Source of the DNA: Alviniconcha marisindica | Taxonomy: Eukaryota > Mollusca > Gastropoda > Provannidae | Assembly: GCA_018857735.1 (NCBI GenBank) | Contig: JABMCL010003640.1 | Coordinates: 930,001 to 994,000 of the forward strand | Direction of reading: 5' to 3' | DNA length: 64,000 bases | In this document: piece by piece, positions 46,661 to 59,772 of the stretch | Position numbering within the stretch: position 1 is the first letter of the stretch | Layout: every line of letters starts with the position of its first letter | The notes under the pieces: generated by a model | Seen by the model: only the letters and a program-made list of their open reading frames with translations | What the model was told of the DNA's origin: nothing | Database searches by the model: none | Position numbers and translations under genes: made by a program

Positions 46661-48660
46661 GTCCGTCGCAAAGCGACGACGATGTCAGTGGCGCCTGTGG
46701 TGTGATAGCAGACCAAACTCCGATGCGCAGATGCGTCCACACACCAGGCAGGCTATGGCAGCAGCTGGGCTGGCCTTCCGCTCTTTCCTGGCTTGGCGTT
46801 TGATGTCAAGCTGTGACAATCGCCCTTCCTCGAAGACGTGGGCTCCGTTGTGGGTTGCCAGCCTACAAGCGCTACGATATGCTGCAAGATACTCCCAGCC
46901 TTTAACAGGGATGTCACAGGCGTGCCATGAGTTCCTAAGGGAGACTTTGTAGCGCTTTGTCTGGCCACCCTGCCTGCGAGTGCCGCAAGCCAGTTCAGAA
47001 CAGCAGATCTGTTTTGGAAGACGGCTGTCCTCCATTCTCATCAGGTGGCCAGTCCATCTGAGTTGGGCCTTCACGATCAGGACCTCAATACCTGGCATGC
47101 TGGAACGGCGAAGTACCTCCTGGTTGGTGACTTTGTCCTCCCAGGAAATGCCCAGGAGCCTGCGGAGGTGGAACTGGTCCAGTTTCTTGAGGTGTCTGCA
47201 GTAGCATGTCCAGGTCTCGCAGCCATACAGCAAGGTTGGGAGGACTACAGCTCTGTAGACAGCAAGCTTCGTTGCCTGGCTGATACCGCGCTCACGCCAA
47301 ACTCGTGTCCACAGGCGCCCAGATGCGCTGCTGGCCTTGGACAGTCGACAAGATTTCGGTGATAAAAACAGGCAACTGCCAAGGTATGTGAAGTCCTCGA
47401 CATTCTTCAGTGCTGCTCCGTCGATCTTGATAGATGGCTCTGGCTGAGTGGTGCCCAGGCCCGCCTGGCAGAGTACCTCAGTTTTTTTAACGCTGATTGT
47501 CATGCCCAAGGCCTTGGCTGCAATAGAGAAACAGTCAGCCAGGCATTGCGGGTCCTCTTCGGAGTGAGCAGCCAATGCACAATCGTCTGTAAACAGGAAG
47601 TCGCGGACCAGAGCTTCTTGCACTTTGGTGTTGGCTTTCAGTCGCCGCAGATCAAAGAAGCGCCCGTCAGTTCTGTAGTGGATCGTGTGCCAGCACTGGT
47701 CTTGGCGAGCGCCGGGCTGAACAGGTTTGGGGCCAGCACGCAACCTTGTTTCACACCACTCGTGACTGGAAATGGGCCAGACACGTCACCGTTCCCTATG
47801 ACTGGCGATCATGCCGTCGTATAGGGACCGCACCGTGCTGATGAATTTGGGAGGGCTGCCGAGCTTCGACAGAATGGACCAGAGACCAGATCGAAGGCCT
47901 TACTGAGGTCTACGAACAAGAGGTACAGGTCTTAGCGCTGCTCCAGGCATTTCTTCTGTAGCTGGCGGACGGCGAATATCGTGTCCACTGTTCCTCTGTT
48001 CTGCCTGAACCCACACTGGCTTTCAGAGACAACGCTGTCCAGAAGGTGCTTGGTGATCCTGTTCAGGAGGATGCGGGCCAGGAGCTTGCCAGCAATGCTG
48101 AGGAGTGAGATGCCTCTGGCTTTTTCACTTTTGTTCTATACAGGTGAACGATGTTGGCGCCCTTGAGGTCTTTCGGAACCTCCCCTCTCTCCCAGAAGAA
48201 CTGGAACAGGCTGATGAGCTGCTCAGTAAGTGCCTCACCACCCGCCTTGAAGATTTCGGGTGGTATTCCATCTGGGCCAGTGGCCTTGCCAGTCTGCAGC
48301 TGCCCGATAGCCTTGACGGTCTCTGCTTTTGTTGGCGGGCCATCGAGGGTGTGAATCAAGGGACGCTGAGGCATGTCCTGAATTGTCTGGTCTTCAACGC
48401 TGGAGGTCTTGTTCAATAACTGGCTGAAGTGTGCTGTCCAGCACTCCAGGATGTGGGCTTCCTCCGTGAGAAGTGTGCCATCTGATGCTCTGATAGGCGT
48501 CATGGTGCTGGTGGGTGGTCCGTAGACGGCTCTGAGGCCCGAGAAGAACGGCCTGGTGGAGTGTTGGTCAGCGTATCCCTGAAGTTCTGCTTTAGCCGCC
48601 CGCCAGGCATATTTTATCTGTCTTGTCTTAGACTCAGATTCGCTCCTCAGTTTCTTGAAG

Positions 48661-48662
<2 letters not shown>
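46625..48662 (-). mobile_element. 5' truncated non-LTR retrotransposon with a C-terminal zinc-finger motif
   Basis: The minus strand encodes most of a reverse transcriptase. The N-terminal part (48503-48063) has GKATGPDGIPPEIFKAGGEA and KDLKGANIVHLYR. The middle has VTSGVKQGCVLAPNLF (about 47725-47775) and FTDDCALAAHS (about 47580-47610), where Thr replaces the usual Ala of FADD. The C-terminal part (from 47743) has KNVEDFTYLGS, LPTLLYGCETWT and LRRLLGISWEDKVTNQEVL, and ends CLVCGRICASEFGLLSHHRR, a C2H2-type motif. Frame changes at about 47750-48060 show it is dead. It ends in an (ATG)n-type tail and is cut at the 5' end against a (CT)n tract. The clade assignment (RTE/CR1-like) is uncertain. 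Confidence 0.85.
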
Positions 48663-48716
<54 letters not shown>

Positions 48717-48723
48717 CCACACA

Positions 48724-48768
<45 letters not shown>
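48663..48768. repeat. (CT)n and (CA)n tract at the LINE truncation point
   Basis: (CT)n at 48663-48709 followed by (CA)n to 48766. Confidence 0.95.
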
Positions 48769-50154
<1,386 letters not shown>

Positions 50155-50507
50155 AGGTTGGCTCATGGTCTATTTAGTCGTAAGCGTTCAGTTGTATCAG
50201 TCTGCAGCTGCAATACCGAAATGCTTCACTGTTTTCCTAGTTTGCAATGTCTTATTCGTACGTAAAGAAATTCTATTACGTTTACAATTCGCCAATAATT
50301 CATTATTATTAATTCAGTCACTATTCGCTCGAGTACAATGTACGATAATCTGCTGCTACTTGCCGCATGTACAGTATTTCCTATCTTCTTTCTCCATCTT
50401 TTAGGTCTGATCGGTACCCACAGGTAAACGGCTCAACCCGAGAACACACAGTCACCAAGCACCAACAATCCGCTACGGCTATATTGTTCTCCACCAGAAC
50501 ACGCCCT

Positions 50508-50746
50508 TTACATATCAATCTGGCAGATATAAGGCAAGCTGGAATCGCAACGTATGTCGTTAAGCTTGTAGACCGGGTTGCAGATAATCAGGCAGTGCTC
50601 GATGTTCCCCATGTTGTTGGGTTCGCCAGGACGCCACACGGAGGCACTGAGAGGGAGATGGGTTCCGTCAGTCCAGACAAAGTCGCCCTCATTCACCAAG
50701 TCAGTGCCTCCCATCCACAGTCGTGGCTCTGGGGTCCAGACGATAC
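50508..50746 (-). CDS. Lectin exon 3: carbohydrate-binding half of the CTLD and stop
   Basis: The exon reads IVWTPEPRLWMGGTDLVNEG, DFVWTDGTHLPLSASVWRPG, EPNNMGNIEHC and KLNDIRCDSSLPYICQIDM, then TAA (50510-50508). WMGGTD replaces the WIGL-type core. EPN, the following IEHC and LND form the predicted Ca2+ site 2, and the YIC cysteine closes the fold. The acceptor ACTCGCAG ends at 50747, and GT completes Gly with exon 2. Confidence 0.88.
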
Positions 50747-53592
50747 CTGCGAGTAGCATACAACAACGATGTAAACAGTCCAGCCATAGTCCGTCACTGC
50801 ATGAACACAGTGCATAACAGTTATGCAATAGTTTGTTATCGTTGGATTACCAATAATATCATTTCTGTTTGCTCAACAGAATGGCCGCGCTCTGAGCTAT
50901 AAGTCCCACCACCTCCCATAGTTACGGTCCCACAAGCTTTGGATCTGACCGCCATGTGATATTGTACTGGCTGGTGAAATGCCCGATGATTTGAGTCTAA
51001 ATCTAGAATTGGAATGAATGTAATTGTCCTCACTTTCTAACAGATGATCACATCCTTTATCATCAATGAACATAGTGTGTGTATATGCCGTTAAGCCCGT
51101 TCTTAATTGGGTGACTTGTTAGTTCGCTGAACATACTTCAGACAGTTCGGCGAACAAGAATTCTTTTCTTAACTGAGTTCAGATGAACTTTTAGTTCCCC
51201 GAACATGGTTCGGAGAATGACGAACTATACTTCGTGTCTTAACTGGCTTATAATGAGATACTAGCTTCGGCCCGAATTGCCGCAGAAGCGCAGCAGACAG
51301 CATGATACAAAGTGTATGTTAAAGTCGAGTCAAAATACTTTAACCATCCCTCACAGGGTAATTCAACTAACTACTATATCATTCTGGGTATCAGAGACAA
51401 GGCTGCGCCTCCCACAAGTCAGCAAATAGGTCGCAATTCGTCGAATACCCTGAACAAGGTTAGCGAAGCAAACGTTCGCCCAATTAAGAACCAGCTATGT
51501 TCACCGAACGTTTTTCAGGTTCGATGACTACCCGGAACTAGATTCGCGAAGCGAAAGTTCGCACAATTACGAACAGGCTTTAGGCAACCAGAATACGCAC
51601 AGCATGGTCTCTGGTGCAATCGGTGTCATGGTAAACTTTAGACAGCAGCTCTGCTCTTCGGCAAAAGCGATGCTGCTGCTGATCAAAGACTAAAACTGTG
51701 GTATAATCAGTTGAAGAAGAAATATTTGATGACAGCTATACCCACCAGGGCTCTCTAACAGCAGACGAACGGGTTCTCGGTCAAAGGCCAAGGACTTGTA
51801 GTGGTACAGGTGACCGCCATCCGCGCTGCACCTTCCCTGAGCAGTAGCGTAACTGATCGTCTCCAGGTACACCTTCAGACAGCGCCCTCCGTACGCTGAA
51901 TATCCGGCAGCCGTTGGGCAGTTAGCTAAAATCAATATAATGCCAAACAAATTTCCTGCTAAGTGTCAGCGTCACATTATTGCACGGGGAATGTGGCATA
52001 GGGTCACGTACACTCACTCACATATTGAACGCCAATCATAAAACGACAAGTTATGTTACACAACAACAACAGAAAGAGCAAAGATTGGGGTAGCTGCTCA
52101 ATGCCAAGTAAATATATAAAAGATCCAACCGGCAGTGGAACTGCACACATCACATCAAAATGAAAGTCACTGTTAACTAAAGGAACTCTCCTTTGGCGGC
52201 TAAACTTCTCGTCTGTTTAGAGCAGGTTAAACGAACATGATCCGCATCAAAAGTTTTGAGATTGAATGTGCCGTTGATTTTATAACGATTTTAAAAGAGG
52301 ACTTTCCCGGACACCGTAACAAACACTGTTTTCACGAGCTCTTTTCCATGTTTTCGTATGCCGTCATTGATAGGATACCAGAATTTCTCAGTTTTGTGTT
52401 TTCTGTCATTTAGAAGAAAAAAATCTGGACATGGTGTGTGATTCTTTTATTTTATTTTATTTTCAAATAAATAAGATACACGAAAATCAACTGATATTGT
52501 TTGGAAGTGCCAAGACGAACAAAACAATGAAATGCTGGCAAACTAATTTTGACGTCATTACGAGATTATTAATTTGACGTCAAGATTATAGAAAAGAGTT
52601 ACTACCATTTATCTTCGGAGGACCAAAATAAAAAGAACGATTAGCTGATTTACAGGAGACCGACAGCGCGGCTGATAAACCTGGGTGACCAGGTGGCGAG
52701 GTGGAGATCGAGAGAGCTGTGCACAAGTTTAGACGTCTGCGACAGGAAACTGGCAAAGGCTGTTACTGAACACATCAAAGGAAATGTTCCTGATACTACT
52801 TTTTTTTCTTCTCCTTCTTTCTTTCTCATTAATAGGAGTAGTCTATCGGAACTCTGCATATATGTGTGTTTCTGGGGTACCACGGTTGGTACGTTTTTCC
52901 TCTATTAATAAACAAAATAATTTCATGATTAGAAGATGGTGTCTGAAAAATGTCCTGTGGTACCATCGGATCAATACGCTGAGAACAATACGTCACCCGA
53001 CACCTTTCACCTCAGCCCATCGCCGAGCATGATTAGTAATCGGCAGCTACCGGTCTCATCCATATGGAATAGTGAGGTACACACTGTACGATTAGGAGAT
53101 TTATTCCAAGAAAGACTTAAAATTATTCACACAACCATTAGTAAGTCGCCCGACAAATTATTAGACCTGAATAGATTACATACCTCAGGCGACGCCGTTG
53201 TCAACTGGTTGCAGGCAGAATCTACAAAAACGTGTCAAAAACAAAATGGTATGACGTAAAATGCATTCCATAAATAGCTGCACCCCGTTGGTACGTCACT
53301 GTTGGGTGACAGGTAATCTATTTTTAGACCACTACAGTTAGCCTTAAACTGGCATGTTTCAATTGGCCCAAAGCATTTTCCCATTCTTTATTTTTATATT
53401 TTAGCCAAACCTGCTTGGCCTAGTTCCTTTAAAGAAGTCATCAAGACATCAGCACATCGCCAGTGACTGTCTTGTCTTTGTGTGCACAGCACTCGCGAAG
53501 ACAGACCATCGAATCGTTGTCGGTTAGAAAATCAATGATGAACTATACATTAGATTTGATATCAGGGATTGCAAAACTCTCTCTCTCATACA

Positions 53593-53639
<47 letters not shown>

Positions 53640-54035
53640 CTTACATACATACACACTCACACACGCGTGTGTGTATGTGGTGTGGGGTGGGGTAATTGTG
53701 TGAACCATAAACCAAAATGGCTGACCTTTACTGAAACATCTCACATCCGAAAACTCGCCCAGCAGCTGCACAGGGGAGGGTTTCTCCACAGCCAGGTAGC
53801 AGGTGTTGTCGGATCGCCTCATGCAGAAGGAACCGCACGGAGAAGAGTGCAGACATCCCAAGGTGCACTCCAAGGTCGACCGTGCTCTTAACTTCACTGT
53901 CATCATCAAAATGGTAGCGTTCTCACGTTTCCAGTGATTGTCAAAGTCGGTGCTATTGGTCGAGGTGATAGAGATCAGTGTGATCCAGACGAAACAGGTG
54001 CTTCGCCGGGGTAGCGACTTTGTTGTGGATGGCAT
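50508..54035 (-). CDS. Secreted PAN-like/C-type lectin gene, 3 exons (whole span)
   Basis: Joined exons 54035-53726, 51925-51746 and 50746-50508 give 729 nt, 242 residues. The product starts with a Lys/Arg-rich N-terminus and a hydrophobic CFVWITLISIT, a probable signal peptide. Next comes a Cys-rich PAN/apple-like module (CTLGCLHSSPCGSFCMRR, NTCYL), then a long-form C-type lectin domain. Its sugar site carries EPN (GEPNN) and LND, the mannose-type arrangement in characterised lectins, so Ca2+-dependent mannose/GlcNAc-type binding is predicted but not shown. Both splice phases agree. Secreted lectins of this kind are abundant in molluscs, often in immunity or mucus. Introns hold repeats, a MITE and an unexplained plus-strand frame. 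Confidence 0.83.
51094..51579. mobile_element. Harbinger-like MITE with TTA target-site duplication
   Basis: Terminal inverted repeats AGCCCGTTCTTAATTGGGTG and (inverted) AGCCTGTTCGTAATTGTGCG, flanked by TTA at 51091-51093 and 51580-51582. The paralogous segment has the uninterrupted site, GCCC-TTA-GGCAGCC at 44061-44071. The 486 bp are non-coding and rich in GTTCG/CGAAC motifs. A 3-bp TWA target duplication is typical of PIF/Harbinger. Confidence 0.85.
51746..51925 (-). CDS. Lectin exon 2: first half of the CTLD
   Basis: After the acceptor GATTTTAG, CT completes Ala, then NCPTAAGYSAYGGRCLKVYL, ETISYATAQGRCSADGGHLY and FDREPVRLLLESP follow. NC-x(n)-RC is the extra disulphide of long-form CTLDs; GRC-x-x-x-GG-x-L is the usual first CTLD cysteine region. 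The donor is CCTG followed by GTGGGT, phase 1. Confidence 0.83.
51926..53725 (-). other. Lectin intron 1
   Basis: The intron contains T-rich and A-rich sequence, a (CA)n tract at 53591-53638, and an unexplained plus-strand frame at 52936-53259 listed separately. No further lectin exon was found. Confidence 0.6.
52936..53259 (+). CDS. Unrecognised open frame of 107 codons
   Basis: An ATG-to-stop frame of ordinary amino-acid composition, without simple repeats (VSEKCPVVPSDQYAENNTSP, LGDLFQERLKIIHTTISKSP, RLHTSGDAVVNWLQAES). I do not recognise the family. It could be a retroelement gag-like remnant, a small gene or chance. It lies antisense inside lectin intron 1. A neighbouring frame at 52693-52800 (VARWRSRELCTSLDVC) may belong to the same remnant. 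Confidence 0.25.
   Translation: MVSEKCPVVPSDQYAENNTSPDTFHLSPSPSMISNRQLPVSSIWNSEVHTVRLGDLFQERLKIIHTTISKSPDKLLDLNRLHTSGDAVVNWLQAESTKTCQKQNGMT
53726..54035 (-). CDS. Lectin exon 1: signal peptide and PAN-like module
   Basis: ATG at 54035 gives MPSTTKSLPRRSTCFVWITL, a plausible signal peptide. The module that follows has Cys spacing CTLGCLHSSPC, FC and NTCYL, with a final RCFSK. The donor is AAAG followed by GTCAGC, a weak but phase-correct site (phase 1). An earlier GTGAGA after SD would not fit exon 2. Reading on gives only CA-repeat translation. Confidence 0.75.
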
Positions 54036-54318
54036 TCCTGCGGATGATGGAAGACTAGTTAGTTTTTAGTTGTTGGATTTTGACCTCCCGTCAGCAGCAC
54101 AGGATCACTTCAGGACGAAATACACATTGAAAATTATTTCACACCAGTTCAAAACACAAGGCACTAATTCACAAATTCGTCTAATTCACTGTCACAACCA
54201 TTACAGAGTCAAAAACATACTATCCATCTATCTACCAGTGCACAGTAACACGTGTTTTGGTATGTCAAAAGCCACGTACTTTCCATTCCATTCCTTTGTA
54301 TCTGTTTATAATCTGTAC
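54036..54318. mobile_element. Dispersed repeat upstream of the lectin start
   Basis: GATTTTGACCTCCCGTCAGC, CCAGTTCAAAACACAAGGCA and CACGTGTTTTGGTATG at 54075-54275 match 16858-17045 (plus) and partly 9515-9565. It begins only about 40 bp upstream of the lectin ATG, so it may contribute to the 5' UTR or promoter. Confidence 0.6.
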
Positions 54319-54385
54319 AGTAAGTAAGTAAGCAATTTGGTGTTTTACGCCCAGTCAACCATTACGGTTATCTCAGGGCGTTAAT
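54319..54385. mobile_element. Short dispersed repeat with the LINE's left target duplication
   Basis: GTAAGTAAGCAATTTGGTGT then TTTACGCCCAGTCAACCATT, ACGGTTATCTCAGGGCGTTA. A related piece is inside the decayed exon 10 copy (26633-26680). The LINE inserted into it: TCAGGGCGTTAAT at 54373-54385 is the left target-site duplication, repeated at 60192-60204. Confidence 0.7.
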
Positions 54386-57300
54386 GGTTTAATTTTTTAT
54401 TTATTCATTCATCGTAATCATAAGCTCAACAAATAAGTACAGGAAACACAAAAGCAATATGCTTATTTGAGTGTTACCTATAGATAAATGATAATCACAC
54501 AGACATTTACGATGGCAAGATGGCAAATTGTTGTCAAACGTCGAGGCAAACAAACCAACAAAGACCAAAATGACAACAAAACAACAAAACAAAAAGCAAA
54601 ACAATAGCAACAAACGGGAGGAGGGGGTGGGGTTAAAAAAAGCAAATAACTAACCGAATGGTCTAGTAATGTTGTCATAATTATTGATCTGAGAGAGAGA
54701 GGAAGGATTAAAACGTGTACTTCTTCGCTTGTATCATAAACAATTTTGGCAGACTTTTACAGATTTACAAGCGTCGGTTTGGCGCAAAAAGTCGTGGACT
54801 ATAGCAAATATTTTCTTATTAGTTTCTAAATGTAGCTGGTCGTTTCCAAACAGAAGTGTTTGATATTTCTTTCATTCTCATCTAGTTTATTAATGGTTTA
54901 TTTCTAATACTATTATAAAGGGGACAATGTAGTAGGAAATGCTCTGATGTTTCTGCTGTATATCCGCATGAACATATAGGGTCTTCTAACAGGTGGCGTC
55001 TGAATAAGTCATAATTTAATCGCTAATAGCAAGTCGAAGTCTACAATGCTAACTTGTTCCTTTCTAGAACCAAAATAATAATATATAGGAACCACAGTGT
55101 CATTCGTTGACAAATATTTTTTCAGCAGACTAATTGAAGGATTTGTTTGTATAGTTTGAGGTAATGTGTTCCACAGTTGGGTAGTTGACGGAATGAATGA
55201 ATTTGCATATAGTTCTGTTTTGTGAGCGGGAATGACTCTTTCATGTGGTCGTCTGCGATGATACGGTTTGTTTGTTGAACTAGAGGTGGTACTAAGTTCG
55301 ATAGGTATCCGGGGCATAGGTATTAATCATTTTGTGAAACATTAATAGCTTGTGGCGTTTCGTCTTTCTTTTAGTGTGCAAAATCCAGATTCTTATACAA
55401 CTTTTCGTGGCTTGTTCCTCTAACAGCTCCTAAAATAATTCTTATAGCTTCCAATGCAGGTTTTTCGAGCATGTTTGAAAGTGTTCAGTACAATTATCCC
55501 AAACAATGTCGGCGTAGTCAAACTGTGGCAATATAAAGGATTTGTACATAGTATCCAAGGCTTTTCTGCATAACTTGTACTTAAAGGAACGTAAACATGA
55601 AATAAGAAGGGTTGCTTTTCTAATAATACTGTTTATATGTTTTTCCCATTTGCAGTTACTTTGAAAAATCAGACCTAAGTGTTTGTGACATTCCTGTCTT
55701 CGAGAACAGATATTTCCAAATGACAGTGGGTAAACTGGATGGTTGTCTTTCTTAAATGTTAACAATTCAGTTTTTCTTCATTAAAACTAACTTTCCATCG
55801 TTTCGCCCACTGTTAATTTTTTCAAAGTCAGAATTTAAAATTGCTGCTCTCTGTCGGGTCTTTCAATGCAAGTGACACACTTGTGTCATCCGCAAAAAGT
55901 TTTATAACAGATTCAATATTTTGGTGTATGTCGTTTATATATATATGAGAAATAACAAGGGTCCTAACACAGACCCCTGTGGAACTCCAGAAGGTACTGT
56001 TTGTATTCAGACTTTTTACCTTTTATAACAACGGCTTGTTTGCGATTTTGTAAATAGTTGTGAAACCATAATGCCAAATGCCTCTTATACCAACAGCTTC
56101 TATTTTTTTCAATAATCCCTTGTGCCACACTCGATCAAGGCTTGGAAATGTCGAAAAAAATGGATTGGTAGTATTCCTTGATCGAATGATGTACATAGGT
56201 CATGATATATTGATGTGAGTTGGTTAACTGTCGAGTCTCCTGGCACAATCCTGACTGGGATGGAGTAATAATATTATAAACCTTAAATAATTCAACACAC
56301 GGCTGTGAACACATCGTTCTAAACCTTGCCTACACAACTTAACAGCGAAATAGGACGATAATTATTACACAGATTTTCGGGTCCTTTTTTATGTAGTGGT
56401 GTTACATGAGCAATCTTCCAAATGTTTGGAAAGATACCTTCATTCAAACAGCGGTTAAATAGGATGGCTAAGGGTTTCTGTAATAATGTCAACTGTAGCT
56501 ATCAGCAATTTGTGTATGAATCATATCGGGCCCTGTTGCCTTTGATTTGTCTATTTTTTTTTATTACACTATGTATGTCAGCGTGCGTAAGAATAATATC
56601 AGTAATTTCAGAGTCAGTGTACTCAACATTGGAGTATTTTCGTTTGGATTGTCTAAAACCGATTGTTGAATAAAATAATCATTCAATGCGTTGACCTTGT
56701 CTTCGCTGGAAGAATACAAAGTACCATTGAAGAAGATGGGAGGAATGTCGTCGGATATGCCTTTTTTATTCATAATTTTTTACCAGTTTCCACCATTCCT
56801 TAGTACCGAACTGTTTTGGGTCAGATGCCTTTAAATCAAAGTTCATTTAAATATTCCAGTTCTGTCTCTAATCTTAGTAGTTACTAAGTTTCTATAAGTC
56901 CGATAAGCTCGCCAGTCTTCGTCTTTATTTCTGCGTTTTGCTTTTTTAAACAACCTATATCTCTGTGTTATAGCCCAGCGAATGTCTGCATTACCAAGCA
57001 GTACTGAGAGCGAATGTAACGGTTTTTACAGGCATGCAATGCAGGCGCTTCGAAAAATATAGTATTAAAATGTTCAGCACAGTTCAAGGATCCATTTTGC
57101 ATGCATCGGCCCAGTCTATACGAGACAGCATGTTGCAGAATTTAATGGCATCTAATTTGCATAATTGTATAATGTTCTTTTGAAACTATAATTAGTATTG
57201 GTGTTATTGATCACTGTTGCACATGGCACACAGTGGTCACTACATATTTCCGGCAAAACCTCTATACTTTTGATAACTGTGGCGTCTGGGTTATAATAAG

Positions 57301-58771
57301 ATCAATACATGTACTACTTGTCGGAGTTATTCTAGTGTCAGAATTAGTAGCTGGTGCAACTGAAACATGTAGAGTATATCAACTAAGTGCTTGCTTGGGA
57401 AGTTAAAGTCGGAATTGAAGTCCCCAAAGGCAATAAATTTTAAACCAGTGTTATTTACATTCCAAAAGCTTTGTCTGATCAAATCCCAATAGTCAACTGT
57501 GGCACTCGGTTGTCGGTAGAATGAACCTATTAGCATGGTTTCCTTGTTAATTTTGGTTTCAATCCAAATAGCTTCAAGACCGGGTACATGAAGATCGGGT
57601 CTGTGCTTACAGAATAAGTGTCGTTTCACGTATATGGCTACTCCACCACCTCGGTGGATGGAAATGTAGTAAGTCTGTTTGAGCTCTAGTATGATGCGGA
57701 GCTAGCCATGTCTCAGAACATGTAATAATATCATATTTATTGCATTCAGTTTCAATGTCCGATATGTGTTTTGGTATACTCTTTGCATTGAGATGAATTA
57801 TTTTATTTCATAATTAGGGGTAGGGCCTGGGTTAGATTCGATATCTCCTGAGCGTAAGAGAAGCAATTGTAACAAACCAGATGACAAACTGATAACTGTA
57901 ATCTATTTTCTGGCGGTTCCGAATGAAACAACGAGATGTGGAATGCCCTGTGTTTTCAACAACAGTTGTCTGCTCAGCAAAAGGAAAAGAATAGGGCTAT
58001 CGTCACTCGATTATGGCTTCTCGTGCAGCATAGAATATAAAATGAGATCACTGATAATTTACTAAAAAATACTTTGTCATGATTATTGACCGCTCTATTG
58101 TAAAAACATCCAACTGGCTCTATAAACACACAAATCATTCGCCATTTTATGTAACGGTTCCCATGAGAACGCAAAACAAAAACAAGCCCAGGATGGATGT
58201 GTAGTTTTGTGCGGTATACAATAACAACAAGCGACTGTCTTCCAATCCAGTCTCTCTCAAGGCTGTCTCCCTAGAAAAAAATACACTGTTCATTCTGCAA
58301 TTAAATGTTAACGGGTAAGGAAAAAGAGACAAAAACAAAACAAAACAAACAACAACAACAACAACAAAACAAGAGTGATGGAGAGAAAAAACTAGAGTGA
58401 TAAATTAATTTCTTAATTATTATATACACTGTCTTACAGATATACAATGTGTATGGCGAGGGTTGTTTGCGCCGCAATAGGCGCGGTAATTTACATCATT
58501 ATTCGTCGTAGTCTAAATCAAACGAAAGGGCTCGTTTTTTTCCTTTTCGTGTAGCTACAACGGAAAAAACTTTGGCGTGCAAGTCAGGCTACAGTTACAG
58601 ATTCGTTACAATACAATGCGCATTTCGTAACACTACACATTGATGGGACACGATTGTTTGCAATAAGGTATCCAGCAATACCTCATCACCTTTTACAATA
58701 ACATCTTTGAATAGTTCACTGGTTCACTGGTTAGGCATTGAACACACCAAGATCCTCGATGTTGGTGACGC

Positions 58772-59772
58772 TCAGGATCTTGTCGTCATTACATTTGACA
58801 CACACGGTCCCCCACGCAACCACACGTCCTTAATCTTGCCCGCTTTCTTCAGAGAGCGTGCTCTGGCGGCTGCTGCCGCCCTGGCCCTGGTGAGGTCGTC
58901 GTTGATGAAGACACGGTGAACAAATGGCCTGTCTTTGTTCCAGCCGGCTGGCCGGAGTGGCCAGTTAAGGGACGGGAACAGCTTATCAGCACTGACTGTG
59001 GCTAGCTTCCTTCTGTTCGATGTGAGTTCTGCCTTGGCACGGTAAGATGTGAACTTCACGATGATAGGGCGCGTGCCCCCGTCCTTTTTTAGACCTACAC
59101 GATGGCTGCGATCAATCTGGTCAATGTCAATCTCAGCGCCGATCTTCTTCGCGATGGCAATGGTTATCTTGTCAGTGTCTTCGTTTGACGTCTCAGGTAT
59201 CCCCATAATCCTAACACTGTCTCTGCGAGTGTACTGATCCAGATCGTCGACCTTGGCTCGAAGACTGGCGATCGCGGCGTCACGCTCCTGAACCTGTTGC
59301 TTCAGTTCTTCCATCTCTCTCCTGAGCTCAGAAGCCAGAGCCTTGGATTGTGCCTCAAGGATTGTGCCTCAAGGATTGTGCCTCAAGGATTGTGCCTCAA
59401 GGATTGTGCCTCAAGGATTGTGCCTCAAGGATTGTGCCTCAAGGATTGTGCCTCAAGGAAGACAGGATCTGAGAACATGCTTTTGAGTTCCTCTCTCACT
59501 ATCTGACGAAGCTCGAGAGAACCCGGGTTTGGCGATTTCAGAACGTCCGAGTAAGATGCCTGCTTGTGGAACGAGGCCGGGGGGGTATCCATCACTGTAC
59601 TACTCATGATTTCTTGACTTGAAATTATAGTCGCATCAGCATCAGTGTCGGTCACATCAGAATCATTCAAGCATGGTATTTTATCAGTGCATACATCGTG
59701 GAGTGGAGAATCACGATTTCTTTTTTTCTCCCCTGCCGACATTTTTCGATGGTATTTCGGGAAGAACAGCAC
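58772..59772 (-). pseudogene. LINE ORF1 (RNA-binding protein), broken by a 14-bp array
   Basis: The N-terminal frame (59772-59425) includes SAGEKKRNRDSPLHDVCTDK and LRQIVREELKSMFSD. The C-terminal frame (59314-58772) has a coiled coil (LKQQVQERDAAIASLRAKVD), an RRM-like core (RRDSVRIMGIPETS) and IDQIDRSHRVG with RPIIVKFTSYRAK. This is the layout of L1-type ORF1 RNA-binding chaperones. The two parts differ by two bases of phase, exactly accounted for by seven extra copies of a 14-bp unit at 59345-59456. Confidence 0.85.
59345..59456. repeat. 8 perfect copies of a 14-bp unit inside LINE ORF1
   Basis: GGATTGTGCCTCAA repeated eight times without mismatch (112 bp). Seven extra copies are 98 bp, which is 2 modulo 3. 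Confidence 0.97.

Larger units (their letters stand above)
50155..51680. repeat. Segmental duplicate (copy B) of 42655-44165
   Basis: Collinear matches flank the lectin exon on both sides: GTAAGCGTTCAGT with CCTAGTTTGCAA at one end and CATGGTCTCTGGTGCAATCG with TGTCATGGTAAACTTTA at the other. Copy B carries the working exon and the MITE; copy A carries its own insertions and (GT)n/(CA)n expansions. Confidence 0.85.
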
